Of a stretch of DNA of 64,000 bases, positions 37,401 through 48,093 are shown one piece after another. The position numbers and the translations under genes are program-made. The DNA is taken from NCBI GenBank assembly GCA_034508935.3, contig CM067444.1, positions 81,941,243 through 82,005,242 of the forward strand, written 5' to 3'. The DNA is from Berghia stephanieae (Eukaryota; Mollusca; Gastropoda; Nudibranchia; Aeolidiidae). The notes under the pieces were generated by a model. It was not told the origin of the DNA, did no database searches, and saw only the letters and a program-made list of their open reading frames with translations. Numbering within the stretch: the stretch's first letter is position 1; each line of letters opens with the position of its first letter.

Positions 37401-40400
37401 GAAATGTTATAATTTGAGTTGATTTCAAGAAAATACAGTTGTTAACCGCAGTGCTCAAAGTGAATAATAAGGAACATCCCTTAAACTCTTGTGTTCAACA
37501 TGAATCAACAATCAATCATTCGTTTGATTTTCAGTCACGTTGATCTAATGTTGAGAATGAGCTCTCAAAATATTTCTTGAGTTTTTGTTTTGGCCTTACT
37601 CGACTTATCCCCATCTCTCCTCATGGAGAATTGGGCCTTTAGGCCCATGGAGCCAGACTTTATTCTAGTTTCTATAACATGAAATGGACAATAGCAATTG
37701 CTTGCTATCTATTGAATAGGATGCTAGGCTATTGCAAAGTACTCTCTACCAGATCTGACAGATCAAGCTACCCAATTACGGCAGGATAGAGAAAATCTCA
37801 ATTGCACCTGAGATAGATTGCAGTTCCCTTTGCAATATCAAACAAAATCCTTTCTTCTTGATGTAAAGCAGTTGACTAAATAGACAAAGAATTGTTTGTT
37901 ACCATCAAGCTCCAAATTGAGCATTTCACTACACCTTCACCACCCCTTGCCACAAGTAAGAATATTTGACCCAAAAAATCTTAACCAAGGATTTTTTTTT
38001 CTTTATTGTGTCTGTACATCTAGTCATCAAATTGTCTTTGTTGAGACATAACAGTGTCAATCTGGAGAATTATCTGTTCAAGAAAAACACCAATACAATA
38101 ATCCTCACCTCGAGTGTCCTAAACGGACGAGAGCAGTCCAATCAACATCCTCCTTCATGTATTCTGGGTAATCTGAGTGTAGCTGGAATTCAAAAGCAAA
38201 TCTAAGAGATATTGGTGTCTGCAGTTAGGATAACATTGAGACATTGAACATAGGGATATCATTTAATCAATAGGTAAATAAGTGCAACTGAAAAGTGTTT
38301 TTCTAAATCCACTCCATGCCATTGAGTTCGTCACAATATTCCATTTAACCGCTTGGCAGACCTCAGCTCATGTCACTTAAATGCAGTCATTTTCCGGCAT
38401 TTTAGAAATAAGATGGTCACAATAGCTCAACTAGGAGAGCCTTACATCAAAACGCATACTACAAACATAAAATCAAAATTTCTAAAGAGAAAAATCAAAA
38501 TTTAGAGGAGGAAAACAGTGTCAAAATCCGGTGAATAATTTCAATTTTTCACCACATAAATTATGACTTAAAATACATTTTAAATTCAAGAAAAAGTAGT
38601 GAGCTTAAAATCCAATCCGACAAGCTCATATTTGCATGTCTAACAACTGAACGCGATTATGACTTAATGTTGTAATGGACAATATTTTGCTTTGGTTTGA
38701 GAGTATTTCCATAACAACAATGAGCCAATATACATGTTGATCTAAACAAATCAATTAGTAAGCAAAACAAAAAAATTATTTCTTCAATTCTTGTCTAAAA
38801 TTCAGGTTAATAATCATATTCTTCAGGAATAAAGTGCCATTTGGTGAAATTCAATGTTTTATCCAGTTAAATACACTCCTTCTTTGAAAGAAAATCCCCA
38901 ACAGTGGGAGGCAGTGAAAATGAACATTGCTTTACCTTGATAAATTCTACTAGTTTAGCACTTGTAGGAATGAAAGCACCAACGGCAAAATTTTCTGCTC
39001 TTTCTTTCATAACACAGACAATCTCTTCAGGACTTGACAAGTGTCTGGATGACGATTGAAAAAAAAAAAAAAGAAAGAAAAAAAATTATATGAACAGCGG
39101 CCTGTGATTAATAAATAATTTATAAGAACACCCATTATGCACATATCATTTGCATGTCAAATAATCTGCATGTAAAATTTTAAGTCTGTTTTATGAATAT
39201 TGATTTTTTAAATTGCCTTTTTTAGTTCTAGAATAAACATACTTATGAAGAGTCCACACAATTAGCAACAGCTTAATATAAATATTTTGTAATTGGTTGA
39301 AAAAGGGTTTTGAGCCCAAAATGATATGAGTTTAACATTTTGTTCTTTTGTATTCATTTTTGTACATAACTTAATAGTGTTTGTTAATTTGTTGAAAGTC
39401 ATAATGAGCTGCAATTTACAAGAACTTTGCCAATCTGCTGAAACTAACAATTGTGAGCATATTGAGCACAGTGAAGTGTTTTAAAACTTTACAGTGATAC
39501 GAAATTGATCTTATGATATTAATCTTACATTCATCTTATTTGATATCAATTTTGTAACATAAATCTTACTTTGGAAATATATCACACCAATAATAAGGAC
39601 AACGAGTCAGGGAACAATTGGACGAATGCAAGTACATATTTATGAGTATCGATTCTTCTTTTGATGCGCTCTTCACAGGAATAGTATAGTCCTCCAATGT
39701 CTTCATGTATTTTCTGATCTGAAAATAAAGATTGAAAAATGTGTTGAATTTTGAAAGATGAGGCTGTTTAAAGTCACATTGATTTACAGCTTTGATCCTA
39801 TAATTGTTTTGATAATCAAACAGTATTTCTGAAACTTTTAGGTCCAGTCGTTGTAGTAAAAAGTCTCTTAATAATTACAGAAGGTTTCCTAAATGTGCAA
39901 CTATATTGTGTAAGAAAAAAAGAGCTGAAATTCGACAACTTATAGCTTCAGAAATCATTGCCAATATCTGACAATGACAAGAATAGTGACATGTAAAGCA
40001 ACGAAATATTAACATCATAAAAACAGTTATGATGAATAATCTATCAATACTTTAAGAAGATGTAAAATAAACTAAATATCATAATGGTACACTAATTACA
40101 ACTAAAAATATCAATTAATATTTACGATTGCTAAATCATGGCCTACCTTCATTTTTCTTTAGGAAGACTGCAATGTTAATGAATACAGTGAAAAAACTCA
40201 AAAATTTGATTTTTAAAATGTTATCCTCTTTAAAGTTATTGAACTTCAGTGCTTAATCCATCTTTCTCAAATAAATTTAACTTGATATTTTTCTCTATGA
40301 TCTATGACCATCAACTTATATTGAATTATGCAATAGTTTAAATAAAGAAATATAATTGTTGTAGTCTTATCAAAGTATTTTCTAGACAGAAAATGTTGGA

Positions 40401-43400
40401 CAATTGTTCTTGCTACAAATAATCTCACTATCTAAACTCTACAAATGAGACTCGAATGTTTAAGCAAGACAATTCCAGCCTATACCTGAAGATGAAACAC
40501 ACTACTGTGGATTCATTAACATTGCAGTCTTCCTCAAGAAAGAAAAATGAAGATAGACCATGTGTGTGTTGAACCCATGATCTCAAGACGTCGGGGAGAG
40601 TGGCTCAAGATAGACTAGAGTTTGAAACCAATTTTTTTGGAGTGGTGGATAACTCATATGGTATAGTCACACTCTCCCCGGCCAAGCGGAGTTGTCATTC
40701 CATAAGGTTGCAGTTTTGAGCCCCCATTGCTGCCAAGAAAATTATATTCTCTATTGTCTTCTGACACTTTCCTACTCACTTCATTTCTTGTTATAATCAA
40801 CATAAGTGCCTGCTCCACCCACTTCTCTGAAATAATATTCACCCCAAATACTAGAGCTTACTCCATGTCTCAATCTTTTCTATACATGTTTGTATTGATA
40901 ATATGACCATTAAGCTTAAATTAATGTTGGCTAACAAACTTGGGGTCCTTTGTGTGTGTTGAACACCCATGACCTCAAGAAGTGAGGGAGAGTGGCTCAA
41001 GATAGACATAGAGTTTGAAACCATTTTTTTTTTTTGGAATGGTGGACAGCTCATACAGTAGAGTCACGCTCTCTCCAGCCAGGCGGAGTTGTCATATTAG
41101 TAAGGTCACGGGTTCGAGCCCCCATCACTGCTGCAAAACTTTTATTCTTTATTGTCCTCTGGTACTTTCCTACTACTTCATTTCATGTTATTATCAACAT
41201 AAGTGCCTGCTCCAACACTTTTCTGAACTAATGAAAATAATAGGTTAAGTTCATTAATGAAAAGAATTAGCCTCATAGGAATTGGCCAAAATAATTTGGA
41301 AAAATTCTGCTCACTTATTTCCTGCTATACTTAAGTGGCACTGTAAACAAAAAATTGTCTGGTAACACAGATTAATAAAAACAGCATAATGGTTCTTATG
41401 CAACTTGGAATCTTCACCAATTTATTTTAATATCACATTATTGATCAAGACCATATTTATTTAAGGCTGTTGATTAGTCTTTTAAGTCAGCCCCAGACTT
41501 TTAAAATTGCTTAAAGGAAGACATCTTAAGGTGAAAGAGAGAGCAGGCATAAGAACCTCGCAAATCTCAGAGTTGAACAGTTAAAAAAACAGGGCATCAT
41601 GGAAGAGTACGTAGCATTTGACATAAGGCATACTAGCAAGATACAAGCAATTCAAGTCATAGCAGCTATCTCCAGTCTGGTATTAGTTTGAAATTTCTTC
41701 TGAGCCTGGCCTAAATTAATTCCTTTAATTATAATAATAGTTATACAATACAACCGCTCTCTATAATGACGGGACCAGAAAAAAAATGTCATTATAGAGA
41801 GTGTCATACCGGAGAAGCCAATAATGGGGGAAATGAGAGAGCCAGCCATTGCTTTCTTGAAAACTTATCGCTCTTAGCTTGTCTACAATTACCATCTCCT
41901 GCTCTATAATAATCGCTCGACTATGAACTACACAGCATTGTTGCACCAGTATCAACATTTGTCTGTAGTCATCACTTTTTTCTCTGTGGTTCAAATCATT
42001 GCTGTGCAATTTCCTCCTGGTTCTTTATGATCAAGAACTAGATGTAATAGTTAATCCTAAGGCTTGATTCATAGGTTAGGACTTCAAGTTTCAAGTTTAC
42101 TGTTAGGCTTTCGCCAATAATTCATAATATTTAATGGCAATATACAAGAGATAAAGCAATACAAAAAGCTAGCTTAAGTGGTGCTGCGAGTTGCAAAAGC
42201 ATTTACTAACTGGTTGACTGACTAGTGGACATTCATGCAATGCCAAATGCCAGCTAAGCTAACTTTTCATCATGCTTTATTTCACCTACGAAACAATAAG
42301 GGGGGTGAATATCATTGGTAGGCCAATCAAGCATTTTATTTAGCTACAAACTATGGTATTTCATTGGCCAGAAGGCCAGCATTTTCAGTGAACCAGAAAT
42401 TTTGTCCTTGCCCGTCGATTTACAAGTTGACAACTACTACTATACAGGATCTTTTCTAAAAATGTATGTTGCTATGGCGAGTCTTTTATCACTTAAAATA
42501 TATATGGTAAAATTCGAGTTGAAGAGAGGATGACATAAAAACAGATGTCTTTATGAGTGGGCTGCACTGTATAAATTTTATGTGTTTCTACCGTATCTAT
42601 TTCTCTAGAAAAAAAAGAATGATAAAATAATCTCAATCTTATATTTTATCATGAAGTGATAAGGGAACATAAAGTAAAAAAGTGTAAAACAAACTGAAAA
42701 TAATTTAACATTACTCAGTAGTTGCCATATTCTGCAGCCATCCTATATTTCGTCTTTAGTTTTCATTTTAAATATCTTAAGCTTCAGCCCCACCCCCTCC
42801 CCCCTTAACATTCCCTGCTTTATTATTTCACATTACAAAGTCAAACATACCTCAGCACATTTATGACACACAGAATCATAACATCTTGCTGAAGTCTCCA
42901 GAAGTCGCTGGATTTCATGATCAATACCAGAATCTATGCTTGAAGAAAGTGTGTCCTTGTTATCGCTTATGGATTCTTCATCAACTGTGATAAAATAGGA
43001 AGCAAAAGAGGTAATAGTATTATCTAATACTAATATCAATTACGATATACAGCGTGTTAGAACTCGTGCAATTATCTGACAAAGACAAATCTTTACACCA
43101 GGAAGGCTTCCAAATTTAATGTTCCTCTCAGACGGAACAAGGAAAATATGTGCCATATGCCTCTCCTAAAAATAGTAGCCCTTCAGTGCCATTAGTCCCA
43201 TGGAGCTGGAGTTTATCCTGGTTTCGGTAGCATCAAAGCAATTGCTTGCTACCCTTTGGCTAGGATACTAGTCCATCTAAAAGTACATTCCATCACATCT
43301 AACAGATCCAGCTACCCAATCATTGCTGAGGGGAACTTCAACAGAGATCGATCTCTGTTCCTTTGCATGTGAAGCGAGTGCTCTACCAACTGAGCTATCA

Positions 43401-44927
43401 GGACCCCAATGCCTTTCCTAAGGACATACTACAAAAGAAAGAACAAGAGAGATGACAATAATTGATTTATGACCCTCTACATCAATCTGCTATGTTAGAA
43501 TAAAGCAGGTGCTGAAAAATGAATTAAAGTTCAAATGAGCAGAAATTAGAAAGATCCAATTTTAGCCTTTTGCAGCCAAGAAAACCACAATCATTCTCCT
43601 CAATAACGATAATAAAAGATGCATCCAAAATTTCATATTTTGTAATATGGAATCAATTTTCAGCATTTCATTAACCCTTGCATAATAGCGGTTTGAGGTC
43701 ATATTTAATAAACTAAGATTTTCCCTCAGCAGGATTGAATAAGACTTCAAATTCTGAATATTTAGACTCTGGCAGAAACTTTTTCTTTACTTCAGTTTTA
43801 TTAAATAAAACAACAATAAGATAATATGCTTATGTAGTTATGCAGTTGGAGCCAAAATTTGTAATTCCACAATTCTGGCTTGGACCCTCCAACCTAATTC
43901 AGGATGTGCTGGGAGTCAAAGGTCTCAACATAACATAAATAACGTCAAATGTTTTTTAATTGAGCAAAAAAGGGATATAGTAAACAATTGTGAGAGAGTT
44001 AAAGTATACACTTTTAGCTTGGAGCCCCATGTAAAGTGCTTTAATCACATTTATTAGATATTACACAATGTAAAAGCTAATTTTTTGCAGGTTTAATTTT
44101 TTTTTATTTTAGCTATGATCACACTGTCACCAAGTTGAAGACAAACTGAAACAGGATAGGAACAGAAAAGATCAATAAAAATAAAAGAAAATGCAGCATT
44201 TCCATCCAAAGATTTTTCTTTTCATCCAGATTTTCTTATTTTATTCTTATTCACAGGCAATACGTGAATATTTCTTTGTTCTCTGACAGCTCTTATGTCA
44301 TTGATGGATTGTCCAGATGATCAAGAGAATTCTTAGATTTACTGTGGATCTTTGATAATGGCAGGGTGTCATAGGCACCTTGCACCCACATATAAATAAA
44401 ATGATAAATGAAAGTATACAACCACATTTACCTGCGGCAGGTCTTGTCGTGTGTCCAAAGCTCGTGTCATCAGAATTTGGAATGAAGTAACTTACTGAGG
44501 CAGAAGTTAAATGACTCTGATTTCTTCCTGACATTAAACCTACTGCCCCAACTGAAATGGATCTATGAAAACAATGGGAATTATCATGGGAAACATTATT
44601 AGTGGAAGAGTCTGGTCCGTCATCGCAAAGGCCATTTTGCCTCTCATTGTCACTGGAGGTCTCATCCGTGGTTTCTTGTACAGCCTTAACTTCATTGAAA
44701 AAATAAATTGGATCCGATTTTGATTTATGAAGTCTTGGGTTGTCTCCTAGCCCACTAGTGGTAACAGCATTTTGTTTTAAAAGTGGATAATGGTGGCTTT
44801 GATGGCCAGATTGATTGGGTGGGTCCATTTGTTCTTCGGCATCTGCAGCTTCCTGAAGACGTTTCCTCAAGGCATTTCGTTTGGAAAGAGTAAGACCTGG
44901 AGAATAGATTGCTCCTTTCCTTTCCAT
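29479..44927 (-). CDS. Predicted pseudokinase with central Cys/His-rich region, 12 coding exons
   Basis: Twelve exons with GT..AG borders join in frame (1767 nt, 588 residues plus stop): 44927-44432, 42984-42851, 39718-39570, 39044-38936, 38182-38109, 37174-37105, 36867-36726, 33768-33637, 32950-32814, 32461-32327, 30721-30650, 29595-29479. Residues 1-190 are polar and probably disordered. Residues about 199-255 hold a C-x4-C-x2-C cluster and an H-x3-C-x4-C-x3-C cluster, loosely like a TAZ-type zinc site. Residues about 320-585 read as a protein kinase: a VIKK beta-3 segment, LLEIKHPGVI as helix C, YLHCKGI before the catalytic loop, ADF in place of DFG, DVWGLGCLLHEIVTGKPVW, and a C-terminal SCWE..RP. 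HRD is replaced by FLN and the loop lysine by serine, while the loop asparagine and the Asp of ADF remain, so catalysis is unlikely. I do not recognise a named orthologue. Function is unknown; a scaffold or allosteric role is inference. The intact frame over 12 exons argues for a live gene. Confidence 0.85.
29834..30384 (+). mobile_element. SINE-B copy split by SINE-C
   Basis: Head GGGGTCCCAATAGTTTAGCT with CAGTTGGTAGAGCGCTCACT and GATCAATCCCAGG. The body is interrupted at about 30020 and resumes at 30332 with ACCGGGATAAACTCCAACTC, ending GTCTCTGAAGGACTA. Lies in pseudokinase intron 11. Confidence 0.8.
30020..30331 (-). mobile_element. SINE-C copy inside SINE-B
   Basis: GAGCTTTTATATAGCGCAAT at the tail side and ACCACATAGCCGCAC at the head, nested in the SINE-B above. 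Confidence 0.8.
30650..30721 (-). CDS. Pseudokinase exon 11
   Basis: Acceptor ACCTCAG, donor GTTAGTG, phase 0 both ends. Encodes ITKQQPVIPTSVKELTIIFK and SCWE, the cysteine-tryptophan pair that starts kinase subdomain XI. Confidence 0.82.
30820..31075. repeat. Minisatellite, about 65 bp unit, four copies
   Basis: Units contain GATGTAGAAACTCATTTTGG and GACCAGTTTACACACC, separated by A-rich spacers. Lies in pseudokinase intron 10. Confidence 0.8.
31618..32120 (-). mobile_element. SINE-A copy 19, in pseudokinase intron 10
   Basis: Full length, little diverged, GGTGGTGAGATT on both sides (12 bp target duplication). Same strand as the gene it sits in. Confidence 0.9.
32327..32461 (-). CDS. Pseudokinase exon 10 (kinase subdomain IX)
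   Basis: Acceptor is a long T run then AG; donor GTAATT; phase 0 both ends. SSDVWGLGCLLHEIVTGKPV is an almost canonical DxWxxG helix F signature, the clearest kinase-fold evidence in the gene. Confidence 0.9.
32814..32950 (-). CDS. Pseudokinase exon 9 (DFG region)
   Basis: Acceptor CTTGTAG, donor GTAAGAG, phase 1 in and 0 out. Encodes SNIIIDQTLTKVKLADFTAS; ADF replaces the DFG border and keeps the metal-binding Asp. The segment after it is an acidic, shortened activation loop. Confidence 0.88.
33394..33571 (+). mobile_element. SINE-B copy, headless
   Basis: Body only: CCACCCAGAAGTGACTGGCT to TATGGCTCTGAAGGACTAC. In intron 8 of the pseudokinase gene. Confidence 0.75.
33637..33768 (-). CDS. 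Pseudokinase exon 8 (C-lobe start, degenerate catalytic loop)
   Basis: Acceptor TGGCAG, donor GTATGA, phase 1 in and 1 out, so it joins exon 7 directly to give NFEDLSLREVVERQ. Ends in ILQYLHCKGILFLNWSG. Aligned with GIVHRDLKPSN the loop reads GILFLNWSGSN, so the HRD motif and the catalytic lysine are lost. Confidence 0.88.
33983..34637. mobile_element. GTGACCC-type TIR element in pseudokinase intron 7
   Basis: Left GTGACCCACTGCCTCAAAAC with GGTATTATGTC, right ATAATACCGTTTTGAC with GGGTTAC, about 655 bp. The interior holds (GA)n and (ATT)n arrays. TAT/ATA flanks hint at a TA target. Confidence 0.6.
34215..34446. repeat. (GA)n and (ATT)n microsatellites
   Basis: (GA)n at 34215-34290 and (ATT)n at 34395-34446, inside the TIR element. 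Confidence 0.95.
35342..35866 (-). mobile_element. SINE-A copy 20, in pseudokinase intron 7
   Basis: Full length; flanks AAAGTAGATT and AAAGGAGATT look like a 10 bp target duplication with one change. Confidence 0.85.
36190..36442 (-). mobile_element. SINE-B copy, in pseudokinase intron 7
   Basis: Reverse orientation; body GTCCTTCAGAACCACTGGGC, head CTCTACCAACTGAGCTATAG and GGAACCCC. Confidence 0.8.
36726..36867 (-). CDS. Pseudokinase exon 7 (helix C to hinge)
   Basis: Acceptor AATACAG, donor GTGAGT, phase 0 in and 1 out. Encodes YQSLLEIKHPGVIQHLW and ALFVNPEMFVVCTNFE, a typical helix C, HPxI and hinge layout with the helix C glutamate apparently kept. Confidence 0.85.
37105..37174 (-). CDS. 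Pseudokinase exon 6 (N-lobe beta-3 segment)
   Basis: Acceptor TTTCAG, donor GTGAGC, phase 2 in and 0 out. Encodes NTLLVSPTSEDQ and then STDYWVIKK. The VIKK stretch sits where kinases carry the ATP-binding lysine of VAIK. Confidence 0.8.
37617..37832 (-). mobile_element. SINE-B copy, diverged, in pseudokinase intron 5
   Basis: GGGCCTTTAGGCCCATGGAG, CAATAGCAATTGCTTGCTAT and a weak head near 37825. Confidence 0.65.
38109..38182 (-). CDS. Pseudokinase exon 5
   Basis: Acceptor TTCCAG, donor GTGAGGAT, phase 0 in and 2 out. Encodes LHSDYPEYMKEDVDWTALVR followed by LGHSR, probably the lead-in to the kinase N-lobe. Confidence 0.78.
38936..39044 (-). CDS. Pseudokinase exon 4
   Basis: Acceptor CATCCAG, donor GTAAAG, phase 2 in and 0 out. 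Encodes a mixed helical segment (PEEIVCVMKERAENFAVGAF) linking the Cys/His region to the kinase-like domain. Confidence 0.8.
39290..39350 (+). repeat. GAGCCCGAAAC repeat copy in pseudokinase intron 3
   Basis: GAAAAAGGGTTTTGAGCCC followed by AAAATGATATGAGTTTAAC and TTTTGTTCTTTT. Confidence 0.5.
39570..39718 (-). CDS. Pseudokinase exon 3 (second Cys/His cluster)
   Basis: Acceptor ...CAG precedes IRKYMKTLEDY; the donor is GTAAGAT; exits in phase 2. It carries YLHSSNCSLTRCPYYWC, whose H-x3-C-x4-C-x3-C spacing resembles one repeat of a TAZ zinc finger. The resemblance is by eye only. Confidence 0.82.
40556..40850 (+). mobile_element. SINE-D copy 1 (tRNA-like)
   Basis: With the copy at 40950-41235 shares TGTGTGTTGAACCCATGA, GAGAGTGGCTCAAGATAGAC, a tRNA-like head GGTGGATAACTCATATGG and the 3' part CATAAGTGCCTGCTCC. 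Both sit in pseudokinase intron 2. Confidence 0.65.
40950..41235 (+). mobile_element. SINE-D copy 2 (tRNA-like)
   Basis: Better preserved: GGTGGACAGCTCATACAG as box A-like and GGTCACGGGTTCGAGCCCC as an excellent box B. Confidence 0.7.
41757..41806. repeat. Perfect 14 bp hairpin
   Basis: CTCTCTATAATGAC and GTCATTATAGAGAG are exact complements around a short A-rich loop. The wording resembles pogo/Tigger-type transposon ends, but no transposase or second end was found. Confidence 0.6.
42851..42984 (-). CDS. Pseudokinase exon 2 (first Cys cluster)
   Basis: Preceded by TATTTTATCACAG and followed by a GTATG donor. Enters with one base from exon 1 and exits in phase 0. Encodes an acidic, serine-rich stretch and then RCYDSVCHKCAE, the first half of the putative zinc-binding region. 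Confidence 0.85.
43171..43406 (-). mobile_element. SINE-B copy, in pseudokinase intron 1
   Basis: Reverse orientation: body GTAGCCCTTCAGTGCCATTA, head GTGCTCTACCAACTGAGCTA with GATCGATCTCTG. Confidence 0.8.
44432..44927 (-). CDS. Pseudokinase exon 1 (start codon, disordered N-terminus)
   Basis: Starts at the ATG whose complement is at 44925-44927 and opens MERKGAIYSPGLTLSKRN. It ends at a GTAAAT donor after a Pro-Ala-Ala stretch, leaving one base for the next codon. It is rich in Ser, Asn, Asp and His and contains an RLHKSKSDP basic stretch that could be a phosphorylation or docking site (inference). No earlier in-frame Met was seen. The open frame runs past the donor to 44298, but that extension is probably intronic. 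Confidence 0.8.
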
Positions 44928-46508
44928 TTATAAACTCTGACTCATAACTGTAGGTCTACATAAGATCCTGTATACCCGATTAATTTGCCTGAATTTTTTG
45001 TCACAATATCAACAAATCCTTATCATAGAATGAAAAATAGAGCTTCTACTTCTAGCAAAATCGATATTTTTTATTAAAGTTCCAGTACCATACAACTCTA
45101 ATCGGAATACAGGCCAAACATGATCTTTTCATAACTCGGCCAGTCATAGCATTCTTGTTTTCTTCACTCTACAGTAAAAGCTGAACTTGAACAGTTGATT
45201 ATCATAACAATAGGTAACTTGGAAGATGGTTGATCAGGATCCTCCTCGAATTAACAAGTCTTCCCAGCACAGTTCTAAAAGTCAATTGCGCGGATGGTGA
45301 AGAACGATGGCATTTCATTAAATTATACGAATCCTCAAGATCAAATGAATTAGGCAGTTCAGTAGGAATTCACATCATCATAAAAAAAAAAGAGAAAATT
45401 CAGAGAACAGTTCATCCCGAGTCCTTTGTAAGGTCAATAGAAAATTTCCAATCTTACGTAAAAAAAAAGTCATTATAAAATTTCAATCTAAAATAAATCC
45501 CAGGACTTTCCTTCGGTTTTCTTTTCACTTGACAATATCCTAATTTGACAGATGAGAAAATTGGTTAGCTTGGTGGGGTTGTATCATCCACATCACAATA
45601 AAAAAAAAAAAGTCAACATAAATTTTGTAAATATTGCCTGCACGTGTATGCATCGTAGTTTAAAATTTCCTTTGCAATGTGTCTGTGGGTATCTATCTCA
45701 TTAGATAACAATCCTTGTTGATAAGCAGAACAGATAAAAAATGCACTTTTTGTGTGGCAACATCTTGTTCTATCTCACGCCCGTGATTTCAATTTCCGAC
45801 TTCAGACTTCAGTTTCAATTTCCACGAAAAGGACGAGGCGATAGATTAGAACTTGAGAATATAGAAAACTGCAAATTTTCTTAAATGATACGAATCAATT
45901 TTGACCAATTTAATACAATTTGAATTTATTAATTTTTTTTTAATATTTTTTTTTTTAGTAAGTGACCCGTTTATTCAAAGTCGGGACAATAGCTTCATAT
46001 ATAGGTATCATTTTTTTTTTAGATTATTATTTTAGACAGTAATAATAATTAGTCAATCCGAATAATAATATTAGGTATATTACCAGTCTGTTTTATATAG
46101 CATGTCAATATGAAAAGAAGAAGAAAGAAGAGGAGGAGGAGGAGGGAGGAAAGGGAGGGGGAGGAGAAGATGAAGACGAAGTGTCGGGTGCAAATCCTTC
46201 GTCATCGCAATAATAGAAAATAAAAAGGAACATTGAAAACTAATAGTGCGAGCAGTAGCGTGTGTACTCCTGGGTGTATGGAGTATGGAGTATGAATGAA
46301 ACAGGACCGTGGCGTCAGTGTCAGTTTCTGGGTAAAGTCTTGGAGTCCCCATTACTCTCTACATAACTGGTAATAATGGTATTGTAGAAATATGTTGAGC
46401 AGCAAGTGATTAACTGCTCTTTCCAGTTACCAAAAGCAGAAAGGGCTCCAATCTTGGAAAAGCTCGATCCAGACCCAGTCTGAATATGATTGAGACACTT
46501 AAATACGA

Positions 46509-46686
<178 letters not shown>

Positions 46687-46866
46687 TGGTGATGATGATA
46701 ATGATAAAAATAATATAATTATTATCATCATCCTTATCATTATTATTACTATTATTATCATCATTATTATTATCAATTATTACATATTATCATTGTCATA
46801 TAACTGTTTTTTTTTTTATTATCAGCGTTATTGTTATTATTATCTTTATTCCTGTTACTATATTAC

Positions 46867-46868
<2 letters not shown>

Positions 46869-46911
<43 letters not shown>

Positions 46912-46924
46912 CGACGACGACGAT
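46869..46924. repeat. (GAT)n/(GAC)n microsatellite
   Basis: Perfect GAT repeats grade into GAC repeats. Confidence 0.95.
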
Positions 46925-47759
46925 AGAAATTCCATCATCTTCATTATCATCATCATCATCGTTATCATTATATCATGTATGTCCATTGGCAATACAATTG
47001 AAAACAGATTACTTACGTCATGATCAGATCCGAACTATCAACCAAGCGATTATACACCCCGACGATATGATGCATTGCGTTTAGTTTAAAATAACTCACA
47101 ACATCCGCAAGTCTGATTTCACGTTTCAACAAACAAAATAATATGTAATCCAGTGGCGATTGGTAATAGTGGGCAGGGTGGGCAAAGCCCAATACAGGCT
47201 GGGGGTTTTGTTAGTTTTTTTTTGTTTTGTTTTTTTTTTTTTTTTTTTTTTTGTTTTCTTTTTTTTTTCAGTTACAAGATGATTTACCACATCTTGAAAG
47301 CACTTAATTTACTCGCGTAAAATTAGCTGATAAAATTAAAATTTGATTCTTCGGATTCATGGAGCTTTGATTAATTTCGATATGTTTTAGGTATATCGTG
47401 AATCAGCACGCACTCCACAATCCACAAAGCAGTATACGTTCCTGCTAATTTTACCCCTACATTTCCTTCACCTCTCCCACACTATGACCTCCGACATTCT
47501 CGGCGAACGACGGTATCATGTCTGAGCGCTGTCTAGGTAGGACAAAATTTAAGAATCTATGTTCTGACCGACTCGAACTTTGGACCTATGAATAATACAT
47601 ACATAGAATTTGTTGATAAAGATAGTACATAATTGAAATATTGCTTGGCTTATGATAATACTATTATGCAAAATATGTCCTTAGGAAAATCACAGTATGG
47701 TATTAGTGTTATTTATTCACTTATTAATCTTATTTAGTAATATATGAATTTACAACTAC

Positions 47760-47840
47760 TTCCATTACCACTACTACTACTAATATTACAACTACTATTA
47801 CTCACCACTACAGCAACAACCACTACTACTACCTACTATT

Positions 47841-47912
<72 letters not shown>

Positions 47913-47933
47913 TCTACTACTACTACTACAGCG
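47760..47933. repeat. (TAC)n microsatellite
   Basis: Long TAC/ACT run with imperfect left edge. Confidence 0.93.
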
Positions 47934-48009
47934 GCGTAGCCTGGTCATTTAGGAGCATGGGGCTGGATTTGAGATGTGTTGTCGCATGAATATTATCTTT
48001 TAGTTATGG

Positions 48010-48012
<3 letters not shown>

Positions 48013-48089
<77 letters not shown>
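48013..48089. repeat. (GA)n microsatellite
   Basis: About 77 bp of GA dinucleotides that cut off the hAT transposase fragment on its 3' side. Confidence 0.95.
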
Positions 48090-48093
<4 letters not shown>

